Shown: positions 45,343-53,539 of the stretch, in pieces
Numbering within the stretch: position 1 is the stretch's first letter
Layout: each line of letters begins with the position of its first letter
Assembly: GCA_016777225.1 (NCBI GenBank)
Contig: JADHRW010000006.1
Coordinates: forward strand, 1-64,000
Reading direction: 5' to 3'
DNA length: 64,000 nucleotides
DNA from: Candidatus Thalassarchaeum sp.
Lineage (GTDB): Archaea > Thermoplasmatota > Poseidoniia > Poseidoniales > Thalassarchaeaceae
Notes under the pieces: model-generated
The model's database searches: none
What the model saw: only the letters and a program-made list of their open reading frames with translations
What the model was told of the DNA's origin: nothing
Position numbers and translations under genes: made by a program

Positions 45343-45903
45343 ATGGAAATATATAGTATTCCCGATATTAATCAATTACGGAATACTGTTATCTCTAAAA
45401 TGAGGCTTTTTTCTGATTCTTCTGGAAATAGAGTCTTTACCAACTCTGAATTATTTAATTTGTCTCAAATAGGGATATCCTACCTTTCAAGAAACTCTAT
45501 TTCTAGGCATGGACTTACAACGAATTTAGATAAATCTAAGAGAATTAGTAGTGGTAATTGTAGCGTCCGTCTTAATCGTAATTTATTTCAAGAAGAATAT
45601 ATTGATTATGCTGAATTTGTACTTTTTCATGAATATATCCATTGTCTAGGTAATTTTACTCATAACAAGGATTTCCGTCTGATTGAGAATCTTTGGCCGA
45701 ACAAAAAACAAATGAATCTTATTGGAAAGAAATTAACTAGAGATTTACAGAATATTAATTCTAAGTGGGCTTGGACTTGCTCGAAGTGTGGTTTTATTGT
45801 TAGAAAAAGCACTCGAAAGTTTAGAAGTAATTATTTTCACAAAGAATGTAAAGGGAAATTAGAAAATATTCCCATCATTCATCCCACCAAACTGGAACAT
45901 TGA
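45343..45903 (+). CDS. SprT-like zinc metalloprotease
   Basis: A 186-residue protein. The active site is FVLFHEYIHCLGNFTHNKDF with HExxH at residues 96-100 and a third His ligand at 107, followed by a zinc ribbon TCSKCGFIV and FHKECKGKL (Cys146, Cys149, His166/Cys169), which is the SprT/Spartan layout. SprT-like proteases cleave DNA-protein crosslinks or act in DNA repair. The long N-terminal part lacks the usual extended domain. Its last 29 bp overlap the convergent S15 peptidase gene. Confidence 0.82.
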   Translation: MEIYSIPDINQLRNTVISKMRLFSDSSGNRVFTNSELFNLSQIGISYLSRNSISRHGLTTNLDKSKRISSGNCSVRLNRNLFQEEYIDYAEFVLFHEYIHCLGNFTHNKDFRLIENLWPNKKQMNLIGKKLTRDLQNINSKWAWTCSKCGFIVRKSTRKFRSNYFHKECKGKLENIPIIHPTKLEH

Positions 45904-47746
45904 ACCAGTTCTCATGAGCAATCGGACGATCTAATGTAGGTAGGGTCAGAACCTGATATCCTGCGAAAATTGTCATTCCCAAAGAAGCACATGGTGATGG
46001 CAAGTAATCCTCTCCAGTTTCAGTGACTACCAATTGAATAGTATGTCCTTTTGGCACAATCACATCCATCGGATTAAATTCCATTAGCATTCTATAACTT
46101 GTCATTGGAGATGTAGGAAGCGCATCATATCCTCCATCTCTATATCTAACATCCATAGTTGCATGTCCCAATCTTAAACCGCTAGTTCCATCATACATTG
46201 TTACAAATAATTGTCCTCCATTGCACATATTTGTTCTAGCGTCAATATGTAATGTTGGTAATCCTGAGATATGCATATCGGTTGTAATTGGCTGACTAGT
46301 TATTGTCATAGATTGTTGAGAATTAATAGTTCCCGACATACCTCCTTCCCAGTCAGCGATTGCAAATTGTATATTTTCAGTATCTTCTGCTGGCCATGTG
46401 TCTTCAATATGCCATTTTCCATCATTTCTTTGAACTTGAACATAGGATTCGGGTTCATCTCCTATTCCTTTGAGATAATATTCAAACCATGGAAATAATT
46501 CTACTGCCCAATCCATTCTTGTGACATTTGGAAATGCTTCAGCTCCATATCCTGACTCTAGTCCTTCGTGAACAGTAGGTTGGTCAGGATAATTATGCCC
46601 CCATTGTCCAGAAATAGTCCTTACATTAATCCCCGCATCTTTCAAGAGCTGATGTGTAGGGAATGCATGATAAGGATCTACATTCCAATCTTGTAAACCC
46701 CAAACAATGTATACACTTCCATTATAGTTATCTATCACATCTTGTAAGTGGTATCTTTCATCCCAATAGTCATTCCATTCATCCCCTCCAAATCCAGCAC
46801 CTAGCCAAGTTGTAAACGGACTGATAGGTCCAATAGCGTCATCTGAACATAATCTCATATCATCACTTGTTGCATCAGCTGTGGCTCCTTCGTATAGAAC
46901 ATCATACAACATTGCTCTTGCTTCACTAGAACCATTTCTGTAAAACATCTGCTGAACACCAATCGATCCAGATATCGGTACTATGGTTTTCAGATGTTCT
47001 GAAGGATTTTGTGCTGCTTCCCAATTAGTGGTACCAGCATATGATTTACCCATTAAACCAACATTTCCATTTGACCATTCTTGTTCTCCAAGCCAATGAA
47101 CTGCTGACTGAATTCCTATTTGTTCACCTAAACCCTTGACATCTTGACAGTGAGTAGATTTTCCGGTACCAAAAGTTGAGACTTGAGCCAGAGCATATCC
47201 ATGTGGTACAAATTCTTCAAGTACCCAAAGACCGACTCCAGCATCAGGTATTGTATTTGGATTAGAATCATCACCTACAACTCCTTCTCCACCAAAGTCA
47301 TAGTATGGATGGACAGTTGCAATAACTGGAACTTTTGTACCATTTGGAACATTTGGCATCCATAGAGAAACATGCATGAGAGCAGGTCCGGGATATCCTA
47401 CATCTTGTTCTGAAGCAGGTAAATCTACTTCAACAAAATATTCTGTTGGTCCTGACCATGAATATAATCCTTCAACTGGTAGTTGACTTCTCCATCCAGT
47501 CATATTCAAATCCATATTATATCGTTCATTAACAGGAGTTTCCCACCATTCATATTCTGAATTACTAAATCCTCCAGGGCCTGCTCCAGCCCATATTGTT
47601 GAACTTACAATTAATCCGATTACAACAGTTGTAGAGATTACAATTCCTAGTTTCTTATTTGTATCTAAATTATTTAAAAATGGATTATTTAGTATAAAAG
47701 AGAATCTGTTCTCTTCGATAATTTCGGCATCCAAGACCTCATCCAT
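45875..47746 (-). CDS. Membrane-anchored S15/CocE-type hydrolase (X-Pro dipeptidyl-peptidase-like)
   Basis: An extracellular serine hydrolase of 623 residues with a cytosolic N-terminus, a membrane helix at about 33-53 and an extracellular alpha/beta-hydrolase body. The nucleophile elbow is GLMGKSYAGTTNW (Ser235), the Asp is in YIVWGLQDWNVDPYHAF and the His is in ISGQWGHNYPDQP. The C-terminal jelly-roll (LPTLHIDARTNMCNGG, TVVTETGEDY) is the family beta-sandwich domain. X-Pro peptidase, acylase or esterase activity cannot be told apart. Surface placement fits protein scavenging from seawater. Confidence 0.85.
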   Translation of the reverse strand: MDEVLDAEIIEENRFSFILNNPFLNNLDTNKKLGIVISTTVVIGLIVSSTIWAGAGPGGFSNSEYEWWETPVNERYNMDLNMTGWRSQLPVEGLYSWSGPTEYFVEVDLPASEQDVGYPGPALMHVSLWMPNVPNGTKVPVIATVHPYYDFGGEGVVGDDSNPNTIPDAGVGLWVLEEFVPHGYALAQVSTFGTGKSTHCQDVKGLGEQIGIQSAVHWLGEQEWSNGNVGLMGKSYAGTTNWEAAQNPSEHLKTIVPISGSIGVQQMFYRNGSSEARAMLYDVLYEGATADATSDDMRLCSDDAIGPISPFTTWLGAGFGGDEWNDYWDERYHLQDVIDNYNGSVYIVWGLQDWNVDPYHAFPTHQLLKDAGINVRTISGQWGHNYPDQPTVHEGLESGYGAEAFPNVTRMDWAVELFPWFEYYLKGIGDEPESYVQVQRNDGKWHIEDTWPAEDTENIQFAIADWEGGMSGTINSQQSMTITSQPITTDMHISGLPTLHIDARTNMCNGGQLFVTMYDGTSGLRLGHATMDVRYRDGGYDALPTSPMTSYRMLMEFNPMDVIVPKGHTIQLVVTETGEDYLPSPCASLGMTIFAGYQVLTLPTLDRPIAHENWFNVPVWWDE

Positions 47747-47799
47747 TGCCCCTCCGAAAAGATGATAGCAGATTATGGTAATGTTTTATCGACATAGAA

Positions 47800-48636
47800 T
47801 TATGCTTCATCTATTTCTATATCTAGGACTAAATGGTCCCAATGAGGTGCATAAGATTTGATTCTATTGATATTAATATTTTTCACTTTATATGAAGAAT
47901 CTAGATTTTCTAAAATATTAGTTGTGTCGAGTACTAACTTTTGATAATCATTAGCAGGTGCTAGACCATGTAAATGTAAAACTCCTCCACTTTTTTTCAG
48001 ACAACTTAATGCTATGTCATAAGACTTCTCAGCGGTAGGAAGAAGCCCTAATAACACCCTATCTGCAATATTAATTAGGTCTCTAGTAGTCGTTCTATTA
48101 TCTCCTTCATATATCGTACATCTTCCCTCAACATTATTAATTTTCAAATTATATTTCAGAGCTCTTATTGCATTAATATTCCATTCACATGAATATACAT
48201 GCTTTGCTTGACTTTTGACTAAAATCGGTAAAGTATAATACCCAATTCCACAAAATAAATCAACAATAATATCGTCTTTAGGTATGACTTCTCCCATTCT
48301 CCTACGTTCATTGATATTCCCTGATGAGAACATACATTGAGTCAAATTATATCCGTACTTTATTCCACTCTCTTTCCTAATAACCCAGTCATCTTCCCCA
48401 ACCAATATTTCTACAGTCGATTCTCTCTTTTCTCCAACAATTTCCCCTAATCTTGCCAGTCTCTTAACGCCTAAACTATTACAAATATTCAGCCAAAAAT
48501 CATTACAAATAATCAATTTCCAATGTATATTTTTAAAAGCTGAATTTGGTAGCAGTACAATATCTGCAAATTTTTCCCATTTCTTTGGTATATCATCTAA
48601 TAATAATGATATATTTTCTAAATCATTATGATTCAT
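47800..48636 (-). CDS. taw2: Wyosine synthesis aminocarboxypropyltransferase Taw2/TYW2
   Basis: Transfers the 3-amino-3-carboxypropyl group of SAM to the tricyclic intermediate made by Taw1. GYNLTQCMFSSGNINERRRM and IIVDLFCGIGYYTLPILVKS (SAM motif I), CEWNINAIRALKYNL, and ADRVLLGLLPTAEKSY match Taw2/Trm5-class proteins; the Leu-Leu-Pro-Thr in place of the NLP/NPPY of Trm5 favours Taw2. The open frame reaches an ATG at 48693, but the ATG at 48636 leaves room for the divergent promoters and fits the family's N-terminus. Trm5, which makes the m1G precursor, is not in the window. Confidence 0.87.
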   Translation of the reverse strand: MNHNDLENISLLLDDIPKKWEKFADIVLLPNSAFKNIHWKLIICNDFWLNICNSLGVKRLARLGEIVGEKRESTVEILVGEDDWVIRKESGIKYGYNLTQCMFSSGNINERRRMGEVIPKDDIIVDLFCGIGYYTLPILVKSQAKHVYSCEWNINAIRALKYNLKINNVEGRCTIYEGDNRTTTRDLINIADRVLLGLLPTAEKSYDIALSCLKKSGGVLHLHGLAPANDYQKLVLDTTNILENLDSSYKVKNININRIKSYAPHWDHLVLDIEIDEA

Positions 48637-48755
48637 TATAAGATATGAATTTACAAAATTTCGTAGTCGTAAGTGAGGTTGATGCATACTCATTCGTATC
48701 CTCGGAGATGCAAGATGGATTCAGACTTATGGTATATGAGTTCCTCCAGCATAAT

Positions 48756-51749
48756 ATGCAACGTCTAGTAGTGTTACTAGTTTTGTTGTTAATTTCTCCA
48801 GTTTCTCTAGCATCTCCTCCTCCGGGTGAACCCGATATTGTAAATGATATTTGTTCGACATGGAACAGTTCGGATGGTAATTGTGATGATTATCAGTCTA
48901 TTTTAGATGGTTCTACTACTGATGAATGGATCAAATCTTCAATCTCTGTAAACGTTGATGATGCTGAATCAGTTTCGTTAACAATTGCCACAGCAATACA
49001 TGAACTTTCTCGCGCGGATCTCAATCTAGAAGATCTAGATTTGGAAGGAGATAGTGACTTTGGAGATGGTATTCCTGCAGACTATATACGAAATTACCTT
49101 GATTTAGATAGAAATGGTCTAACTGTCGAAGATAGAATGCTTTCTCTGATTCAAAATAATATGAAAGAATATATTGAAGATAATTTTGATTATACAGAAA
49201 GTTCACTTTTGAATACAATTTCCAGTATCGAATTTTCTTCAGATAGTGAATTACAATGTACCTACAGTAAAACTCTAGACTCTATTGATGAAGTTAATGG
49301 ATTCCCAAATGATCCATTTAATCCTCCTATTTGTTTCCGAGGAGTATTTGTATTAGTCCTTAATCCCTCTAAATTAGGACTAAATGAAGATACAGGTGAT
49401 ATCAATAGAATGATGCAAGGTGTATTATTGATGGGGGGTGATATTAATTCTTCATTTAATGCTAAAGCTTTGCCTGGGCACTATGTCGAATTGACTGTTT
49501 TACCTCCTGATTATTCAACTGCTTATCAAGTTGATAATCCTGGTATTTTACTTACTAATAATTTTCCTAATCAATACCCCCAAACATATGGTCATTTATC
49601 TTTGGATAATACTAATCCTGAAATCATTACTAGTATCTCAGAAGATCTCAATATGAGAATAAAGAATCGTAATCCACTCTCTGTTTTATCAATTAATGAT
49701 GAACAACCTGCTTTGACCATTGATATTGTAATTGATGCTAGAGATTCTAGTAATACTGAAATTGAAATGATATTATCTATTCATCACCTTAAATCTGAAA
49801 CATTAGATGCATGGATGATAGATTTAGATGACGGTAATATGAATCTACCAATAATAACTTCTGATGGTATTAGAATGATAAATACTGAATTAGATAGAGA
49901 TTTGACTGATCTTATCAACGGTATTCCTATTCAATCATTATCTTTGGGGTTCTCTGAATTATTTGGATCTGAGATTCACTTCCTTGAACCTATTTTTTCT
50001 CCCTCTGATGATGAAGGAGGAATAGATTTCCGGCATAAATTAGGGGAAACCTGCAATGAATTATTAGAAGTAAAATATTGTTTAGATGGTGATGAATCAA
50101 TGTCCGGTCAGAATCCAATTTATATCGAATCTAGTTCTCAATCAGTTCAACTTAAGATATCAAAAATTATCGAGAATATGTTAGGTTCGAGTTTAGGTGA
50201 TGTGTCAACACTTGATTTTTCTATAATTAATGACGAAGATTTAGCAGCTGCAATGAGTATCATAGAGGTTGAGTTTTCTTCTAATACCGATTGGCTACAA
50301 GATTTACTACCAATAGGATTTCCAAATACTAATATTAATTTTGAACTGTTTCTTCCTGAATGGATTAAATCGACAAAGGGTGACCGTTCTATTCTTGAAA
50401 TAAAATCTTCTTTCCATAATCAGGAAATATCTAAATTAGGTCTTGAAGGTGCCAGACAGTTCGATTGGGAACATCCTATTTGTTTGAATTCGGAGCCTTG
50501 TGAAGATACTTCAAAAGATTTGATTTGCTCTTCTAAACAAGGAACATGTATTACTTCAAAAGTTGAATTCTTCTTTAATAATGTAGCAATTAATGAATTA
50601 AATAGTGCTATAAAAATTGATTTTGAGGCCGAATTAACTTTATCTATTCATCGATTGAGGATTTCTTCTGGGCAAGAAGGGATTGAATTAAAACCGATTC
50701 CTTCTGATTTAATTCATAGAGCAATCGCAGTTGGAGATAGGCGTTCGTCTGTTTTTGTTATTGATGATAATGGTGGTACAAATATAATTGAAGGTGGGCT
50801 TTTAGGCGGTTCTGAAATTTCTGCTCCAATAGATTTTGGTAATGGCCATAAAATCAATCTAGTAATTTCTAATTCAGGAATGAATCAGTTTGCAAATGAA
50901 TTAAATGATTTATTTCCAATTATTACGGAAGAGAACAGTATCACAGGATTTCCTTTAGATTTAGGATTTGACAAATATGAATTAAATGTAGATTTAGAGT
51001 CTACTCCATTCTCCTTCGAGCCTAAAATATATCAGATTCCTAGTACAATCACTCCTTCTGATTTGAATCCAATTAATTTTTCTGCATCAATCAGGAATGC
51101 AGAAATGAGTATTACTTCTGATAACAATCAAATCGATTTAGATGTACATCGTTCGTACATTAATTCATTATTCAATGATAATCTAGGTTGGCCATTTGGT
51201 GATCCTATTACAAGTGATTTTGGGATTACATTTGATGAATCTCAAATGCAACAAAAGATATTTCCAATAATGGAACATACTACTTTTGGAACAATTCATT
51301 CTTCTGCTTTGATTGTTATTCATATGCCAAATGAATTCAGATTCACATCATTTGAGAGTTCTAATGGATTAAGTAATATTTCTGAAATTAATAATCGACA
51401 AGTATTAACTTATCTTACCCCTATCTGTCCTGAATCTATATCATGGGATAACTGCAAGACAAATTATGATACAGTAACATATAATCTTGAATATAGTTGG
51501 ACATTTGTATTTGCAGAATTAATTCCTTATGGGATAATTTTTTCGACTTTATTTGGCTTATTAGTAGTCCGGATAATAAGGAATAGAAAAGAAAAACAGT
51601 ATCAGAAAATAATCCAACAGGAAGTTGAACAAGAACGTCTTACTGAAGATGCAGCAGTAGCTGAATTCGGGGCAATGAATTCACCTATTTTAATGGTCGA
51701 AGAATCATTCTTTGAGATGGACACAATTGAAGAGAATAATGAATTATAG
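48756..51749 (+). CDS. Large secreted, C-terminally anchored surface protein, no known domain
   Basis: A 997-residue protein. The start at 48756 gives a clear signal peptide (MQRLVVLLVLLLISPVSLAS). The extracellular region is acidic and rich in Ser, Asp and Asn, contains repeated helix-strand modules, some with Cys pairs (EPCEDTSKDLICSSKQGTC) and Asp-rich loops (LDLDLEGDSDFGDGIPADY), and shows no domain I recognise. A membrane helix lies near the C-terminus (YGIIFSTLFGLLVVRIIRNR, about 907-927), then a basic then acidic cytosolic tail of about 70 residues. The topology matches the other giant surface proteins here. Confidence 0.7.
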   Translation: MQRLVVLLVLLLISPVSLASPPPGEPDIVNDICSTWNSSDGNCDDYQSILDGSTTDEWIKSSISVNVDDAESVSLTIATAIHELSRADLNLEDLDLEGDSDFGDGIPADYIRNYLDLDRNGLTVEDRMLSLIQNNMKEYIEDNFDYTESSLLNTISSIEFSSDSELQCTYSKTLDSIDEVNGFPNDPFNPPICFRGVFVLVLNPSKLGLNEDTGDINRMMQGVLLMGGDINSSFNAKALPGHYVELTVLPPDYSTAYQVDNPGILLTNNFPNQYPQTYGHLSLDNTNPEIITSISEDLNMRIKNRNPLSVLSINDEQPALTIDIVIDARDSSNTEIEMILSIHHLKSETLDAWMIDLDDGNMNLPIITSDGIRMINTELDRDLTDLINGIPIQSLSLGFSELFGSEIHFLEPIFSPSDDEGGIDFRHKLGETCNELLEVKYCLDGDESMSGQNPIYIESSSQSVQLKISKIIENMLGSSLGDVSTLDFSIINDEDLAAAMSIIEVEFSSNTDWLQDLLPIGFPNTNINFELFLPEWIKSTKGDRSILEIKSSFHNQEISKLGLEGARQFDWEHPICLNSEPCEDTSKDLICSSKQGTCITSKVEFFFNNVAINELNSAIKIDFEAELTLSIHRLRISSGQEGIELKPIPSDLIHRAIAVGDRRSSVFVIDDNGGTNIIEGGLLGGSEISAPIDFGNGHKINLVISNSGMNQFANELNDLFPIITEENSITGFPLDLGFDKYELNVDLESTPFSFEPKIYQIPSTITPSDLNPINFSASIRNAEMSITSDNNQIDLDVHRSYINSLFNDNLGWPFGDPITSDFGITFDESQMQQKIFPIMEHTTFGTIHSSALIVIHMPNEFRFTSFESSNGLSNISEINNRQVLTYLTPICPESISWDNCKTNYDTVTYNLEYSWTFVFAELIPYGIIFSTLFGLLVVRIIRNRKEKQYQKIIQQEVEQERLTEDAAVAEFGAMNSPILMVEESFFEMDTIEENNEL

Positions 51750-51758
51750 AACTGAGAG

Positions 51759-53483
51759 TTAAATTAATTCTGAATGAATTCTCTCAGCCATCTCTTTACC
51801 AATACCTGGGACTTTTCTGAGCTCTTCTACTGATGCAAATTTTATTTTTTTATAGCCTCCAAAGTGTATCAATAATGATTGTATTTTTTTTGCTCCTAAT
51901 CCTTCTATATTTTCTAATGGGTTTTTCAGTGTTGATTTACTGCGTCTTTTTCTATGGTATTTATTGACAAATCTATGTGCCTCATCTCTGGAATGAATCA
52001 AAACTCTACCTTTTCTATCTAATATCAATGGTTCTTTTCCTTTACGGAATATAGTTTCCTCTTTTTTTGCTAATGCTGCAATTGGAAATATATTTTTCAA
52101 TCCCTGTTTTTCTAAAACTCTGTGAATGGTATCTAAGTGAGTTTTACCTCCATCTAATAGAAGTAAATCTGGCCATTCTTCCTGTCTTTTACTCCATCTT
52201 TCAATAACTTCTGACATCATCTTTAAATCATCTAAAACATCAGTTTTAACACGATAAGTTCTATACTCTTTTTTAGAAGGTCTTCCTTTTCTTAGAACAA
52301 TTGATGCCCCAACTCTCTCTGAGCCTTGAAGTTGAGCCATATCAAAACAAACAATGTAATCTAGCGATTTTAATTGTAATAGCTTTGCTCCATCATCAGC
52401 AGCAATTTTCTCTAAATTCCCTGAACGTTTATTTTTATGTCTTACAACTTGAAAATCAGCATTTTGATTTGCCATCCTTAGTAACTTTGCCAATTCTCCT
52501 CTAATTGGTACTCTTGTTTCTACATTTGCCCCTCTTCTATTTTCAAGCCATTGTTGCATTACATCTGTAATTGGTGTAGGTAGAAGTATTATTTTGGGTG
52601 GTTTCCTTTCTGAGTAATGTTCAGAAAGAACTAATGAAACTGATTCTGCAATATCTCCTCTATGGATTAATGGATAATTAACCTCACCTTGTATTCTACC
52701 ATCTTTTGCATGAAGTATTACTACTACAGCTACATCATTTCGAAAAGCGAAACCTACTGCATCACAATCTTGATAAAATCTAGAATTAATAATTTGTTGA
52801 GATATTATTGTTTGAATTGCTGAGATCAGGTCTCTTGTTTTAGCGGCATTTTCATAATCTAAATTCTCTGAATATTCCTCCATTTCTTTATTTAATTTTT
52901 GAATTAATTTCCCTGCATTTCCGTTCAGGACTTCCTTTGCAGCAGTGACTAATTTTCCATATCCATCAGGATCTAAGCATGGGCCTCTACACAGACCAAT
53001 ATGCATTGCTAGACAACCATCGGCACCCTTACAATCTTCATCTCTTATTCCAAAATGTCTTCTGATAAGTTGTATGACTTTTTTAGCCGCTCCAGCATCT
53101 GGGAAAGGCCCCCATCTGAGAGAATCATCTGATGGGAATCTAGTATAGATAATTCTTGGATATTCTTCATTTGTAAGGCAGATATATGGAAATGATTTAT
53201 CATCCTTTAACATAGAATTATATCTTGGTTTATGTTTTCTTATTAGTTCTCTCTCAAGAACTAATGCTTCAGCAGGATTCTGAGTTACAATAAAATCTAT
53301 ATTCTCAGATCTTTGAATCAGTTTGGGAATCATTTTTCTATCAGGATTTTTAGAAAAATATGAACGTACTCTTTCTTTTAGATTATTTGCTTTACCGACA
53401 TACAAAACTCTCCCCTCTTTTTGTTTGAAAAGATATACTCCAGGATTAGCTGGAAAGTCCAAATTTCCATTCTCGAGTGCCAT
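51759..53483 (-). CDS. uvrC: Excinuclease ABC subunit C
   Basis: Makes the two incisions in bacterial-type nucleotide excision repair. The N-terminal GIY-YIG nuclease is visible in PANPGVYLFKQKEGRVLYVG followed by KANNLKERVRSYF; the UVR motif lies at about 195-230 (NKEMEEYSENLDYENAAKTR), the RNase H-like C-terminal nuclease at about 370-500 with the DMAQLQGSERVGA and LLLDGGKTHL Asp residues, and the helix-hairpin-helix at the end (VPGIGKEMAERIHSEL). I chose the ATG at 53483, 11 residues before PGVYLF; an ATG at 53528 is possible but leaves 11 bp to the divergent gene. Confidence 0.95.
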   Translation of the reverse strand: MALENGNLDFPANPGVYLFKQKEGRVLYVGKANNLKERVRSYFSKNPDRKMIPKLIQRSENIDFIVTQNPAEALVLERELIRKHKPRYNSMLKDDKSFPYICLTNEEYPRIIYTRFPSDDSLRWGPFPDAGAAKKVIQLIRRHFGIRDEDCKGADGCLAMHIGLCRGPCLDPDGYGKLVTAAKEVLNGNAGKLIQKLNKEMEEYSENLDYENAAKTRDLISAIQTIISQQIINSRFYQDCDAVGFAFRNDVAVVVILHAKDGRIQGEVNYPLIHRGDIAESVSLVLSEHYSERKPPKIILLPTPITDVMQQWLENRRGANVETRVPIRGELAKLLRMANQNADFQVVRHKNKRSGNLEKIAADDGAKLLQLKSLDYIVCFDMAQLQGSERVGASIVLRKGRPSKKEYRTYRVKTDVLDDLKMMSEVIERWSKRQEEWPDLLLLDGGKTHLDTIHRVLEKQGLKNIFPIAALAKKEETIFRKGKEPLILDRKGRVLIHSRDEAHRFVNKYHRKRRSKSTLKNPLENIEGLGAKKIQSLLIHFGGYKKIKFASVEELRKVPGIGKEMAERIHSELI

Positions 53484-53539
53484 ATCTGTATGATGCGGCG
53501 CAGGTGAATACCCATGAACCCTAGACATGTTCGAGAGTC

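Noticed and set aside
46271-46498. Open frames opposite the S15 peptidase gene
   Set aside because: They are shadows of a gene with an intact catalytic triad and family domains.
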